64,000 nucleotides of DNA from Lautropia dentalis (GTDB lineage: Bacteria; Pseudomonadota; Gammaproteobacteria; Burkholderiales; Burkholderiaceae_E): the NCBI RefSeq assembly GCF_003892345.1, contig NZ_RRUE01000001.1, positions 961,008 to 1,025,007 on the forward strand, in the 5' to 3' direction. A program made the translations under genes and the position numbers. Each line of letters begins with the position of its first letter. The first letter of the stretch is position 1. Below, piece after piece: positions 51,387-58,507 of this stretch. The notes beneath the pieces are model-generated. The model was given only the letters and a program-made list of their open reading frames with translations, was not told the DNA's origin and ran no database searches.

Positions 51387-53249
51387 GTGCGCCCAGCATG
51401 GGCGCACACCTGCGGGTGCAAGTCCCGCCACAAGCTGGCCACAGTGAGTGAAGTGAAGCGCAACTGCACAAGGGCGACCGAGTGTGGGAAGGAAGCGTGG
51501 AGCGTAATCTGCGGGCCGATGTACAAGAACCGGATACAAGGCGTTGCCGAGCAGGGCGAACGGGCATGTAACCGCGAAGCTCTTGTGGCCAAGGCGAGGT
51601 GACGTAAATCCGGCGGTCGTGCAGAGAAGGTGTGCGTTCTTACCTGGGGAGATCTCGCCTTATGCTCGAAAGGGCGACGGTGTCGAGCCGGAGCGAGAAG
51701 TCAGCAGAGGTCGTAGTAGCAGGACCAGCCCCATGATGGGACACAGGTCAGGCGAAGGACCGAACGAGAGGATGTGTTGACAGGATCATGTCGATGTCAA
51801 AGGCCATGCATCAGAAGCCTGCACGAGTGGGGCGACATGCAGTGAGTAGGGGTGAAGCCCCGAGGGGCGCATGTCGTGATGAAGCCTGCGGCCCGCGACA
51901 TGACACCGAAGACACAGGAGCAGGGCTGCTCGATGCAGTTCTGGAAAGAGCCAACATGCAGCGGGCATGGAGGCGGGTGAAGGCCAATCGGGGAACGGCC
52001 GGTGTGGATGGTCTGGACATCGACCAGACATCCCGGCAGCTCAAGACCGAATGGCCGCGAATCCGCGAAGCACTGTTGCAGGGGACGTACCGGCCCAGCC
52101 CGGTACGACGGGTCATGATTCCGAAGCCGGGAGGTGGACAGCGAGAGCTGGGCATCCCGACGGTAACGGACAGACTGATCCAGCAGGCACTGCTGCAGGT
52201 ACTGCAGCCGATGATTGATCCGGGCTTCAGTGAACACAGCTACGGCTTTCGGCCGGGACGGCGTGCGCACGACGCGGTGTTGGCCGCGCAGTCGTACATC
52301 CAGTCCGGCAGGAAGATCGTGGTGGATGTCGATCTGGAGAAGTTCTTTGACCGGGTCAATCACGACATCCTGATGGATCGCGTCAGAAAGCGCATTGGAG
52401 ATGATGGCGTATGCCGTCTGGTCCGGGCGTATCTGAACGCGGGAATCATGGATGGCGGCGTGGTCGTAGAGCGGCACGAGGGGACACCGCAAGGTGGACC
52501 GCTGTCGCCGCTGCTGGCCAACCTGCTGCTCGATGAGGTGGACAAGGCGCTGGAGGCGCGCGGGCATTGCTTCGTTCGGTATGCCGACGACTGTAACGTA
52601 TATGTGCACAGTCGTCGGGCAGGCGAACGGGTGATGCAGCTGTTGCGCCGGCTGTACGGCAGGCTGCATTTGCGGATCAACGAATCCAAGAGTGCGGTGG
52701 CCAGCGTCTTCACTGGCCGCAAGTTTCTGGGCTTCAGCTTCTGGATGGCTCCGAAAGGGGTCGTCAAACGGAGGGTGGCCCGGAAAGCTGTGATGGCCTT
52801 CAGGCAGCGTGTGCGCTGGCTGACCCGCCGCAGTGGCGGACGCAGCATACAGCAGGTGGTCGATGGGCTTCGCCCATTGCTGCTGGGATGGAGAGCCTAT
52901 TTCAGACTGGCGCAAACGACAGGCGTCTGGCGAGAGCTGGATGAATGGATACGTCACCGGCTGCGGGCCATCCAGCTCAGGCAGTGGAAGCGGGGCAAGA
53001 CCATGTTCAGGGAGTTGTGCGCCATGGGCGCAAGCACGGAAGTGGCCCGGAAAGTGGCGGCAAACAGCCGGCGCTGGTGGCATAACAGTGCGATGCTGCT
53101 CAACAGCGTGCTGACCCTGTCATGGTTCGACAGTCTTGGCCTGCCCCGTCTGGCATTATCCTGAATGTTTTCTCGAACCGCCCGGTGCGGACCCGCATGC
53201 CGGGTGGTGTGGCAGGGGTGCAGCCCAGAGGGCTGCCCCCTATGCCGAT
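51387..53249 (+). mobile_element. complete group II intron
   Basis: The 5' end is GTGCGCCCAGC, fitting the GUGYG boundary. An intron-encoded reverse transcriptase occupies 51788-53164. After it come domain V (about 53175-53208, CCGCCCGG ... GCGGACCCGC ... GGTGGT) and domain VI (about 53211-53246) with a bulged A in CCCCCTATGCC, and the 3' boundary CCGAT. The total of about 1.86 kb is full length. It sits immediately behind the T-tract of a tRNA terminator, the target choice typical of group IIC introns, although the class is inferred and not proved. Confidence 0.9.
51788..53164 (+). CDS. ltrA: group II intron reverse transcriptase/maturase
   Basis: A 458-residue intron-encoded protein. Reverse transcriptase blocks are in order: VKANRGTAGVDG, IPKPGGGQRELGIPTVTDR, FSEHSYGFRPGRRAHDAV, VDVDLEKFFDRVNHD, GTPQGGPLSPLLAN, the catalytic FVRYADDCNVY and INESKSAV with KFLGF. 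The maturase/thumb region follows (LRPLLLGWRAYFRLA). There is no C-terminal HNH endonuclease domain. All catalytic residues are intact and no frameshift is seen, so the element could be active. The first about 45 residues before LLDAVLERANM may not be translated. Confidence 0.96.
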   Translation: MSMSKAMHQKPARVGRHAVSRGEAPRGACRDEACGPRHDTEDTGAGLLDAVLERANMQRAWRRVKANRGTAGVDGLDIDQTSRQLKTEWPRIREALLQGTYRPSPVRRVMIPKPGGGQRELGIPTVTDRLIQQALLQVLQPMIDPGFSEHSYGFRPGRRAHDAVLAAQSYIQSGRKIVVDVDLEKFFDRVNHDILMDRVRKRIGDDGVCRLVRAYLNAGIMDGGVVVERHEGTPQGGPLSPLLANLLLDEVDKALEARGHCFVRYADDCNVYVHSRRAGERVMQLLRRLYGRLHLRINESKSAVASVFTGRKFLGFSFWMAPKGVVKRRVARKAVMAFRQRVRWLTRRSGGRSIQQVVDGLRPLLLGWRAYFRLAQTTGVWRELDEWIRHRLRAIQLRQWKRGKTMFRELCAMGASTEVARKVAANSRRWWHNSAMLLNSVLTLSWFDSLGLPRLALS

Positions 53250-53330
53250 TCTGCGTTCAGCCGCGCTGCGTGCAGGCCGCTTGCGCGATTAGCCGGAAGC
53301 CCTGCCTGCGCCCGGCCCCGGCCCCGGCCC

Positions 53331-53358
53331 TGATGACTGATGACTGATGACTGATGAC
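53331..53358. repeat. heptanucleotide tandem repeat (TGATGAC)4
   Basis: Four perfect TGATGAC units directly before the promoter of the second tRNA-Arg, preceded by CCCCGG repeats. Confidence 0.95.
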
Positions 53359-53366
53359 TTCCAAGG

Positions 53367-53394
53367 TTGACGCCGAAAAAATTCATGTTATTAT
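53367..53394 (+). promoter_or_regulatory. promoter of the second tRNA-Arg
   Basis: TTGACG (53367-53372) and TATTAT (53389-53394) with 16-nt spacing. Same layout as the copy at 51224. Confidence 0.87.
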
Positions 53395-53406
53395 CGCCTA
53401 CTCGAC

Positions 53407-53483
53407 GCGCCCGTAGCTCAGTTGGATAGAGTACTTGGCTACGAACCAAGGGGTCGTGGGTTCGAATCCTGCCGGGCGCGCCA
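53407..53483 (+). tRNA. tRNA-Arg (anticodon ACG), copy 2
   Basis: Identical to the 51264 copy over all 77 nt, including CCA. About 2.1 kb separates the two copies, most of it the group II intron. Confidence 0.98.
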
Positions 53484-53498
53484 CCCTTGTATCAAAGA

Positions 53499-53530
53499 GG
53501 TCTGTTTCCTTCGGGGCACGGGCCTTTTTT
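53499..53530 (+). terminator. terminator of tRNA-Arg copy 2
   Basis: GGTCTGTTTCC and GGGGCACGGGCC pair around a TTCG loop and are followed by six T. It is a relative of the first copy's terminator but has no intron. Confidence 0.85.
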
Positions 53531-53558
53531 ATTGCCCGTCCAGAATTGCCTGCCTGAA

Positions 53559-53607
53559 GGGCAAAGGGCAAAGGGCAAAGGGCAAAGGGCAAAGGGCAAA
53601 GGGCAAA
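53559..53607. repeat. heptanucleotide tandem repeat (GGGCAAA)7
   Basis: Seven perfect units of GGGCAAA downstream of the second tRNA-Arg terminator. Confidence 0.96.
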
Positions 53608-53675
53608 AAGACCGTCCAGAACGGAGAAAATCCAGAACGGGGGCGGTCCAGTCCAGAACGGGGGGCGGTTCAGAG

Positions 53676-53700
53676 CAGCGCGTGTCATGTTCATCCGCTC
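53676..53700. repeat. half-copy of the dispersed element
   Basis: GCGCGTGTCATGTTCATCCG, matching the left part GCGTGTCATG and the right part CATCC of the family. Confidence 0.5.
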
Positions 53701-54021
53701 CCGCGAAGCCCTCTTCGGACCTGCAGGACAAGGCAGGCGGGGCGGCAGAATCCTGGTCCCCGATGGCTTCAGGCACCGCCGGTACGGTCATGTACGCCCC
53801 TCCCAAACGGGATTTCACTGCAGGCTGGCCCCGGCCGTGTGCTGCTGACTTTGCCCTGTCACTTTGCCCGGTCGGCCAGGGCTGTCCAGGGGCGGCCGAG
53901 CCTGTTCGTGCAGGGGGCCGCCGATGGCAATCTGGGTGCCCCGTCGGCAACCCGAACACCCCGCCGGCACGCGTCCGGGATCAGCGCAGTAACGGATGGG
54001 TGAACGAACCCATGCCAGGCC

Positions 54022-54675
54022 CTACTGTCCGCTGCTGCCCAGAAAGCGCCGCATCAGGTCGGCCATCGTCCGCACCTCGAACTTGTCCATGATGTTGGCG
54101 CGGTGGGCTTCCACCGTCTTGATGCTGATGTTCAGGTCGCCGGCAATCTGCTTGTTCAGCCGGCCGGCTGCGATCAGCTCCAGCACCTGCTGCTCGCGCG
54201 GCGTCAGGCGGTCCAGCAGCTCCTGGCGCAGGGCGCGTTTCTCGCTGTCGGTCTGTTTTTCCTCGGCCTGCTGGAAGGCGTTGTTGACGGTACTGATCAG
54301 CTGCTGGTCGTCGAAGGGCTTTTCCAGAAAGTCCACGGCGCCCAGCTTCATGCGGGCCACGGCCATGCCCACGTCGCCATGGCCGGTCATGAAGATCAGC
54401 GGCAGGTTGTGGTTCTGCCGCAGCAGCTCGTCGTGCAGCTCGATGCCGCTCATGCCGCCCATCCGCACGTCCAGAACCAGCACGGCAAAGTGTCCCGGTA
54501 CGTATGCGTTCAGAAAGCTCTCGGCACTGTGAAAGGTGCGGACGCTGAAGCCGGCGCCTTCGAGCAGCCAGCGCAGCGAGTCGCGCACGGCCTCGTCGTC
54601 GTCGACGATGTAGACGAAGCGGTCGGCCTGGGAGGCAGGGTGGGCGGTGGGGGGCGTGTCGGGATGTGTGGTCAT
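54022..54675 (-). CDS. FixJ/NarL-type response regulator
   Basis: A 217-residue regulator. The receiver domain has the acidic pair in VDDDEAVRD (25-27), the phospho-acceptor Asp69 in VLVLDVRMGG, a Thr in FMTGHGD and Lys in EKPFDD. The C-terminal LuxR-type helix-turn-helix is LTPREQQVLELIAAGRLNKQ followed by IAGDLNISIKTVEAHRANI. Start at 54675; the frame is open to 54738. It lies downstream of the histidine kinase gene on the same strand but 456 bp away, with a possible own promoter (TAATAC on the minus strand near 54830). In Burkholderiales a pair like this commonly lies next to the pyruvate dehydrogenase operon, as here. Confidence 0.94.
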   Translation of the reverse strand: MTTHPDTPPTAHPASQADRFVYIVDDDEAVRDSLRWLLEGAGFSVRTFHSAESFLNAYVPGHFAVLVLDVRMGGMSGIELHDELLRQNHNLPLIFMTGHGDVGMAVARMKLGAVDFLEKPFDDQQLISTVNNAFQQAEEKQTDSEKRALRQELLDRLTPREQQVLELIAAGRLNKQIAGDLNISIKTVEAHRANIMDKFEVRTMADLMRRFLGSSGQ

Positions 54676-55131
54676 GAGTCGGTTACCTGCGTAGGGAACA
54701 TGTCGCACCGTTTTTCCGGCAGCGGAAGGATCGGACAAGGGTGTCCTGAACCGCCCGGGGAGCCCCGCCCGTCACACCCGACGGCGCGCTGGCCGGCCAT
54801 CGTGTCCGACGGCGGGGGATTCCCAGTTCGTATTATCGATGAAATATGACGCTTGACATTTCGGGAAAACACTGAGAGCGAGTGAAGGGCCCGTTCGTTC
54901 CTGCGCTGGCCCCGAATGAGTCCATGACACACGCCGGGGTCGTGACACGCTACGGGGGAGGCTGAAACAGGCGGCATTTCCCTGTCCCCGGGCCTGCGGG
55001 GCCATCCGGCACGATCCCGCCAGCAGCAGCATCCCGACCTGTCCGCAGGGGCATCATCCCGCACGTTTCCGTGACCGGTGCGCTGCGCGGGGGCCGGCAG
55101 GCATGGCATGACCTGCGCCCCCGGCCATTGC
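54676..55131. other. gap between kinase and regulator genes
   Basis: About 456 bp without a gene. An AT-rich island at 54825-54870 could carry the regulator's promoter. The right half contains a copy of the dispersed element (54913-54937) and a further CGTGACACGC. Confidence 0.6.
54913..54937. repeat. copy of the dispersed GTCATGGA element
   Basis: On the minus strand the segment reads GGCGTGTGTCATGGACTCAT, close to the family consensus. Confidence 0.65.
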
Positions 55132-58077
55132 TCAGCCTGCCCTCCCCGTATCCCCTGCGTTCTCCGCCTCTTTCGTACCCTCTGCATCTGCTGCACCCTC
55201 CCGGTTCACCGGCAGCGTGAAGCGGAACACCGTCCCGCGGGGCTTGTTGTCCTCCACCCACAGCCGGCCTGCGTGGGATTCGATGATCGTCCGGCAGATG
55301 TTGAGCCCCATGCCCATGCCCTCGTTCTTGGTGGTGAAGAAGGGCTCGAACACGCGGTGCTTCATCTCGTCCGCGATGCCTGGCCCCTGGTCGGCCACCG
55401 AAAACACCACCGACTCGCCCGTGGTGTTCACCCGCAGCGTCAGGGCGGCATGGTTCTGGCCACGCATGGCGTCGATGGCGTTCTTCAGCAGGTTCAGCAG
55501 CACCTGTTCGATCAGGATGCGGTCGGCCGACAGGCGCGGCAGATCGGGCGCCACGTCGATGGTGATCGCCACGCCATAGCGCTTGGCGGCAATTTCGGCC
55601 AGGGCCAGCGCCTCGGTTAGGATCTCGTCCACCGAGATGTCGCGCTGCTCGGCCGTCTGCCGGCGCACGAAGTCGCGCACCCGCTGGATTACCGAGGCGG
55701 CCCGCTGGGCCTGACGGGCGATCTTGTCGAGGGTTTCGGCGATGCGCGCGTTGTCCACCGGTGCCGGGCTGCCGGGCTGCATGCGCCGTATCAGACCGGT
55801 GGCGTAGTTGCTGATGGCGGCCAGCGGCTGGTTCAGCTCGTGCGCAATCGACGAGGCCATCTCGCCCATGGTCACCAGCCGGGAGGTCTGCTGCAGCTGC
55901 TCCTCCTGCTGGCGCTGGCGCTCGCGGATCGGGCGCAGGGCCGTGATGTCGGTGGCCACCAGCAGTTGCGCCACCTGGCCGTCCACCCAGCGGATCTGCT
56001 GCGTGCGCACCTCGAACCAGCGGTCCACATCGGCAATGTAGACTTCCTCGCCCACCCAGGAGTCGGCCACCGGCCAGCCGCGGAGCAGGGCCAGATGCCC
56101 GTTGATGTCATCGCCGAACAGCCGGTGATAGTGATAGTTGCAGAACATCAGGGTGGGCTCCGGCCCGGTGGACGGGGCCTGGGCGGCACCGGCGAGCGGC
56201 ACGGCCGGCGGAGGCGGGGAGACCACCGACACGGCGGCATCGAGCTGGTTTAGCACGGTGTTGAAGCGCTCGTGGGCCGCTTCCAGCTCGGCGCGAATGC
56301 GGTTGGGCTCCGTGATGTCGGTGGCCGAGGCCATCCAGCCGGCCTGCTGGCCCTGGTCGTCGATCAGCGGGGACAGGTACAGGCGTACGTCGATGATGCG
56401 GCCATCCTTGCGCCGGGCCCGTGTCTGGATGCCCGAGGGCGGCGCACCACCGGCGATCGTCATGTTCAGGTGCGCCATGTTCAGGTCGTACTCTTCCGGA
56501 ATCCAGTACGGATACGGCGGCAGCTGCCCGACCAGCTCCTCGGCCGGATAGCCCAGGATCTGGCACAGCGCCCGGTTCACGTAGGTGATGCGTCCGTCGT
56601 TGTCGATCACCCGCAGCCCGGTGCTGATCGAATCCTCGATGGCGCGGCGGAAGGTGGCCTCGGTGGTCAGTGCCTGTTCGACCAGCTTGCGTCCGGTGAT
56701 GTCGTGCGCCACGGCGTAGTACAGCGATTCGGGCGAGCGCGTGTCCACACTGATCGACCAGCTCAGCCAGCGCCAGGCGTTGCGAAAGCGCACCCGGCAT
56801 TCCAGCGGCCCGATGCGTTCCTGTGGCGTGGTGAAGGCCTCGATCACATCCAGCCGGTCCTCCGGATACACATGGTCCCAGAAGCGGGTGTTGGCCAGAT
56901 CCTTGCCGAAATACTCGACGAAGGCCGGATTGCCGCGCACCAGCGTGCCATCCGGGCGGATCGTGCAGAACACGTCCTGCGACAGCTCGAACAGCCGGTC
57001 ACGCTCGCTCTCCACGCGCAACCGGTCGTGGGCGCTGCGCCACAGCAGGATCAGCGACAGCACCGAGATGGTGGCCAGGGTGAACAGCCCCAGCTGGGTC
57101 AGCCGTTCGGCCAGGCCGGGTGTGTCGCCGGCATAGGGAATGGCCCGCAGCATCAGCCCGTTGCCCGGCGGGTCCAGCGGCAGCATGTGGGCCGTGCTGG
57201 CATCGATGCGGTGAACCGACGAGGTGCTGGCCAGCAGCCGCCCGTTGCCGTCCACCAGGGCGAACCGGTAGCGCTGGCGAAGGTTTTCCGGCAGGACGGC
57301 CTGCAGCAGCGCCTCCAGCCCGATGCCGACCACGGCCACGCCCACCAGATGGCGTTCCTGGATGACGGGCAGATACAGCTCCGTCATCACCTCGCCGCCC
57401 GGCACCATCAGCGGGGGAGAATAGTGCGGCTTCCAGGTGTGGATGCTGGCCCGCCAAGCCAGCCGACGCGGGGCATCGTCGGGCGTGCTTTCGAAGCCCG
57501 GCAGCACCTCCACGGCGCCGTCCTGCCGCGGTTCGCCGGCCTCCAGCCGCTGGCCCACCAGCACGCCGGGCGCCGTGATGACGGTGCGCACCTGCCCGCT
57601 GGTGCTGATCAGCGCGAGGTAGCGGGTCTGGTCGTCGATGGCCAGAAAGCCGGCCGGTGTCTGCGACGGGCTGCTGCCCGAGGGATGGTCACTGCCGGCC
57701 GGACGGGGCACACGCGGCATGCCGCGGGTTGCCGCCTGCTGCGGGGCCGGTGGGCCGTCGCCCAGCCACAACGGTGCCACGCGGGCCAGATGCTCCTGCA
57801 GTTCGCGCAGCGACAGCTTCAGCGACTGCTGTGCCCAGTCGGTGTCGCGCAGCAGCGCGGCGCGCTGCTCCTGCTTCTCGATGTGACTCACATACCAGAG
57901 AAAGCCCGCCATCATCACGATGAAGATGACCAGCCCGCCGGCGTGGGCAATGCCCAGGAAGCGCCACGCCTGCCAGCCGGCGGAAATGCCGGCCTCGCGG
58001 GGCTGGGTGCGTGGCGGGCGGATGGCGGGCGGGCCGGGTTCCGGCGTGCCGGGGGCGGGAGTATCGGCAGGAGTCAT
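55132..58077 (-). CDS. membrane PAS-domain sensor histidine kinase
   Basis: A 981-residue kinase. Two membrane helices (about 40-62, FIVMMAGFLWYV, and about 340-358, LATISVLSLILLW) enclose a periplasmic sensor region. Three PAS-like segments follow (FELSQDVFCTIRPDG; IEDSISTGLRVIDNDG; FNTVLNQLDAAVSV). The phospho-accepting His is in SSIAHELNQPLAAISNY near residue 745, with the N-box LLNLLKNAIDAM and G-boxes in VADQGPGI and GMGMGLNI. It is the probable partner of the regulator at 54022. The start is uncertain: the frame stays open through a 36-bp repeat array to 58341, which would give a 12-residue repeat (TGTVSGR type). It is divergent from aceE, so control of pyruvate dehydrogenase is plausible. 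Confidence 0.92.
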   Translation of the reverse strand: MTPADTPAPGTPEPGPPAIRPPRTQPREAGISAGWQAWRFLGIAHAGGLVIFIVMMAGFLWYVSHIEKQEQRAALLRDTDWAQQSLKLSLRELQEHLARVAPLWLGDGPPAPQQAATRGMPRVPRPAGSDHPSGSSPSQTPAGFLAIDDQTRYLALISTSGQVRTVITAPGVLVGQRLEAGEPRQDGAVEVLPGFESTPDDAPRRLAWRASIHTWKPHYSPPLMVPGGEVMTELYLPVIQERHLVGVAVVGIGLEALLQAVLPENLRQRYRFALVDGNGRLLASTSSVHRIDASTAHMLPLDPPGNGLMLRAIPYAGDTPGLAERLTQLGLFTLATISVLSLILLWRSAHDRLRVESERDRLFELSQDVFCTIRPDGTLVRGNPAFVEYFGKDLANTRFWDHVYPEDRLDVIEAFTTPQERIGPLECRVRFRNAWRWLSWSISVDTRSPESLYYAVAHDITGRKLVEQALTTEATFRRAIEDSISTGLRVIDNDGRITYVNRALCQILGYPAEELVGQLPPYPYWIPEEYDLNMAHLNMTIAGGAPPSGIQTRARRKDGRIIDVRLYLSPLIDDQGQQAGWMASATDITEPNRIRAELEAAHERFNTVLNQLDAAVSVVSPPPPAVPLAGAAQAPSTGPEPTLMFCNYHYHRLFGDDINGHLALLRGWPVADSWVGEEVYIADVDRWFEVRTQQIRWVDGQVAQLLVATDITALRPIRERQRQQEEQLQQTSRLVTMGEMASSIAHELNQPLAAISNYATGLIRRMQPGSPAPVDNARIAETLDKIARQAQRAASVIQRVRDFVRRQTAEQRDISVDEILTEALALAEIAAKRYGVAITIDVAPDLPRLSADRILIEQVLLNLLKNAIDAMRGQNHAALTLRVNTTGESVVFSVADQGPGIADEMKHRVFEPFFTTKNEGMGMGLNICRTIIESHAGRLWVEDNKPRGTVFRFTLPVNREGAADAEGTKEAENAGDTGRAG

Positions 58078-58111
58078 GTCGGGGCGGATCGTCCCGTCCG
58101 GCATGCACGGG

Positions 58112-58285
58112 GCGGGCCGGGCGGCCAGAAACAGTGGCGGTGAGCAGACAGGCCGGCGGCCAGAAAGGATACCTGTGAGCGGACAGGCCGGGCGGCCAGA
58201 AATGGTACCTGTGCGCCGGAGGGCCGAACGGCCAGAAACGGTGCCTGTGCGCACGCGGACCGAACGGCCGGAAACGGTACCAAAT
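58112..58285. repeat. five 36-bp direct repeats between kinase gene and aceE
   Basis: CGGCCAGAAA begins at 58122, 58157, 58193 and 58229, with a variant CGGCCGGAAA at 58265, a spacing of 35-36 bp. Each is usually followed by GGTACCTGTG. The array lies upstream of both divergent transcription units. Confidence 0.85.
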
Positions 58286-58439
58286 GGCTGGTTCCCCCGC
58301 AATCCGGCATACCCCTGTGGCCAGCGGGGGCAGGGCGCCATGCGGGCATTACTGTGTCATTGTGTGGAATCGCAAGCAAGGACGGGTCGAAACCGCCTTT
58401 CTGGCATGCGACACGTGATATTGTGACTTGAAATATAGC

Positions 58440-58467
58440 TTGCTTTCCGGGTGGCTGTACTTAGAAT
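58440..58467 (+). promoter_or_regulatory. probable promoter of aceE-aceF-lpd
   Basis: TTGCTT (58440-58445) and TAGAAT (58462-58467) with 16-nt spacing, in a locally AT-rich stretch, giving a leader of about 35 nt before the aceE ATG. Confidence 0.7.
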
Positions 58468-58507
58468 GCGGGCCTTACCCATTCACGTTTCGTGGGAGAG
58501 CTCTGGC

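Larger units (their letters stand above)
53531..54021. other. intergenic region with repeats
   Basis: About 490 bp without a credible gene. It contains the GGGCAAA array (53559-53607), repeated TCCAGAACGG segments (about 53614-53670) and a half-site of the dispersed element. Small frames here are products of the repeats. Confidence 0.65.

Noticed and set aside
51264-53483. Integrated phage or genomic island at the tRNA-Arg genes
   Set aside because: Both tRNA copies are complete with their own promoters and terminators, and there is no integrase. The only mobile element is the group II intron.
58112-58285. CRISPR array
   Set aside because: The repeats are directly adjacent variants with a 36-bp period and no unique spacers, and no cas genes are present.
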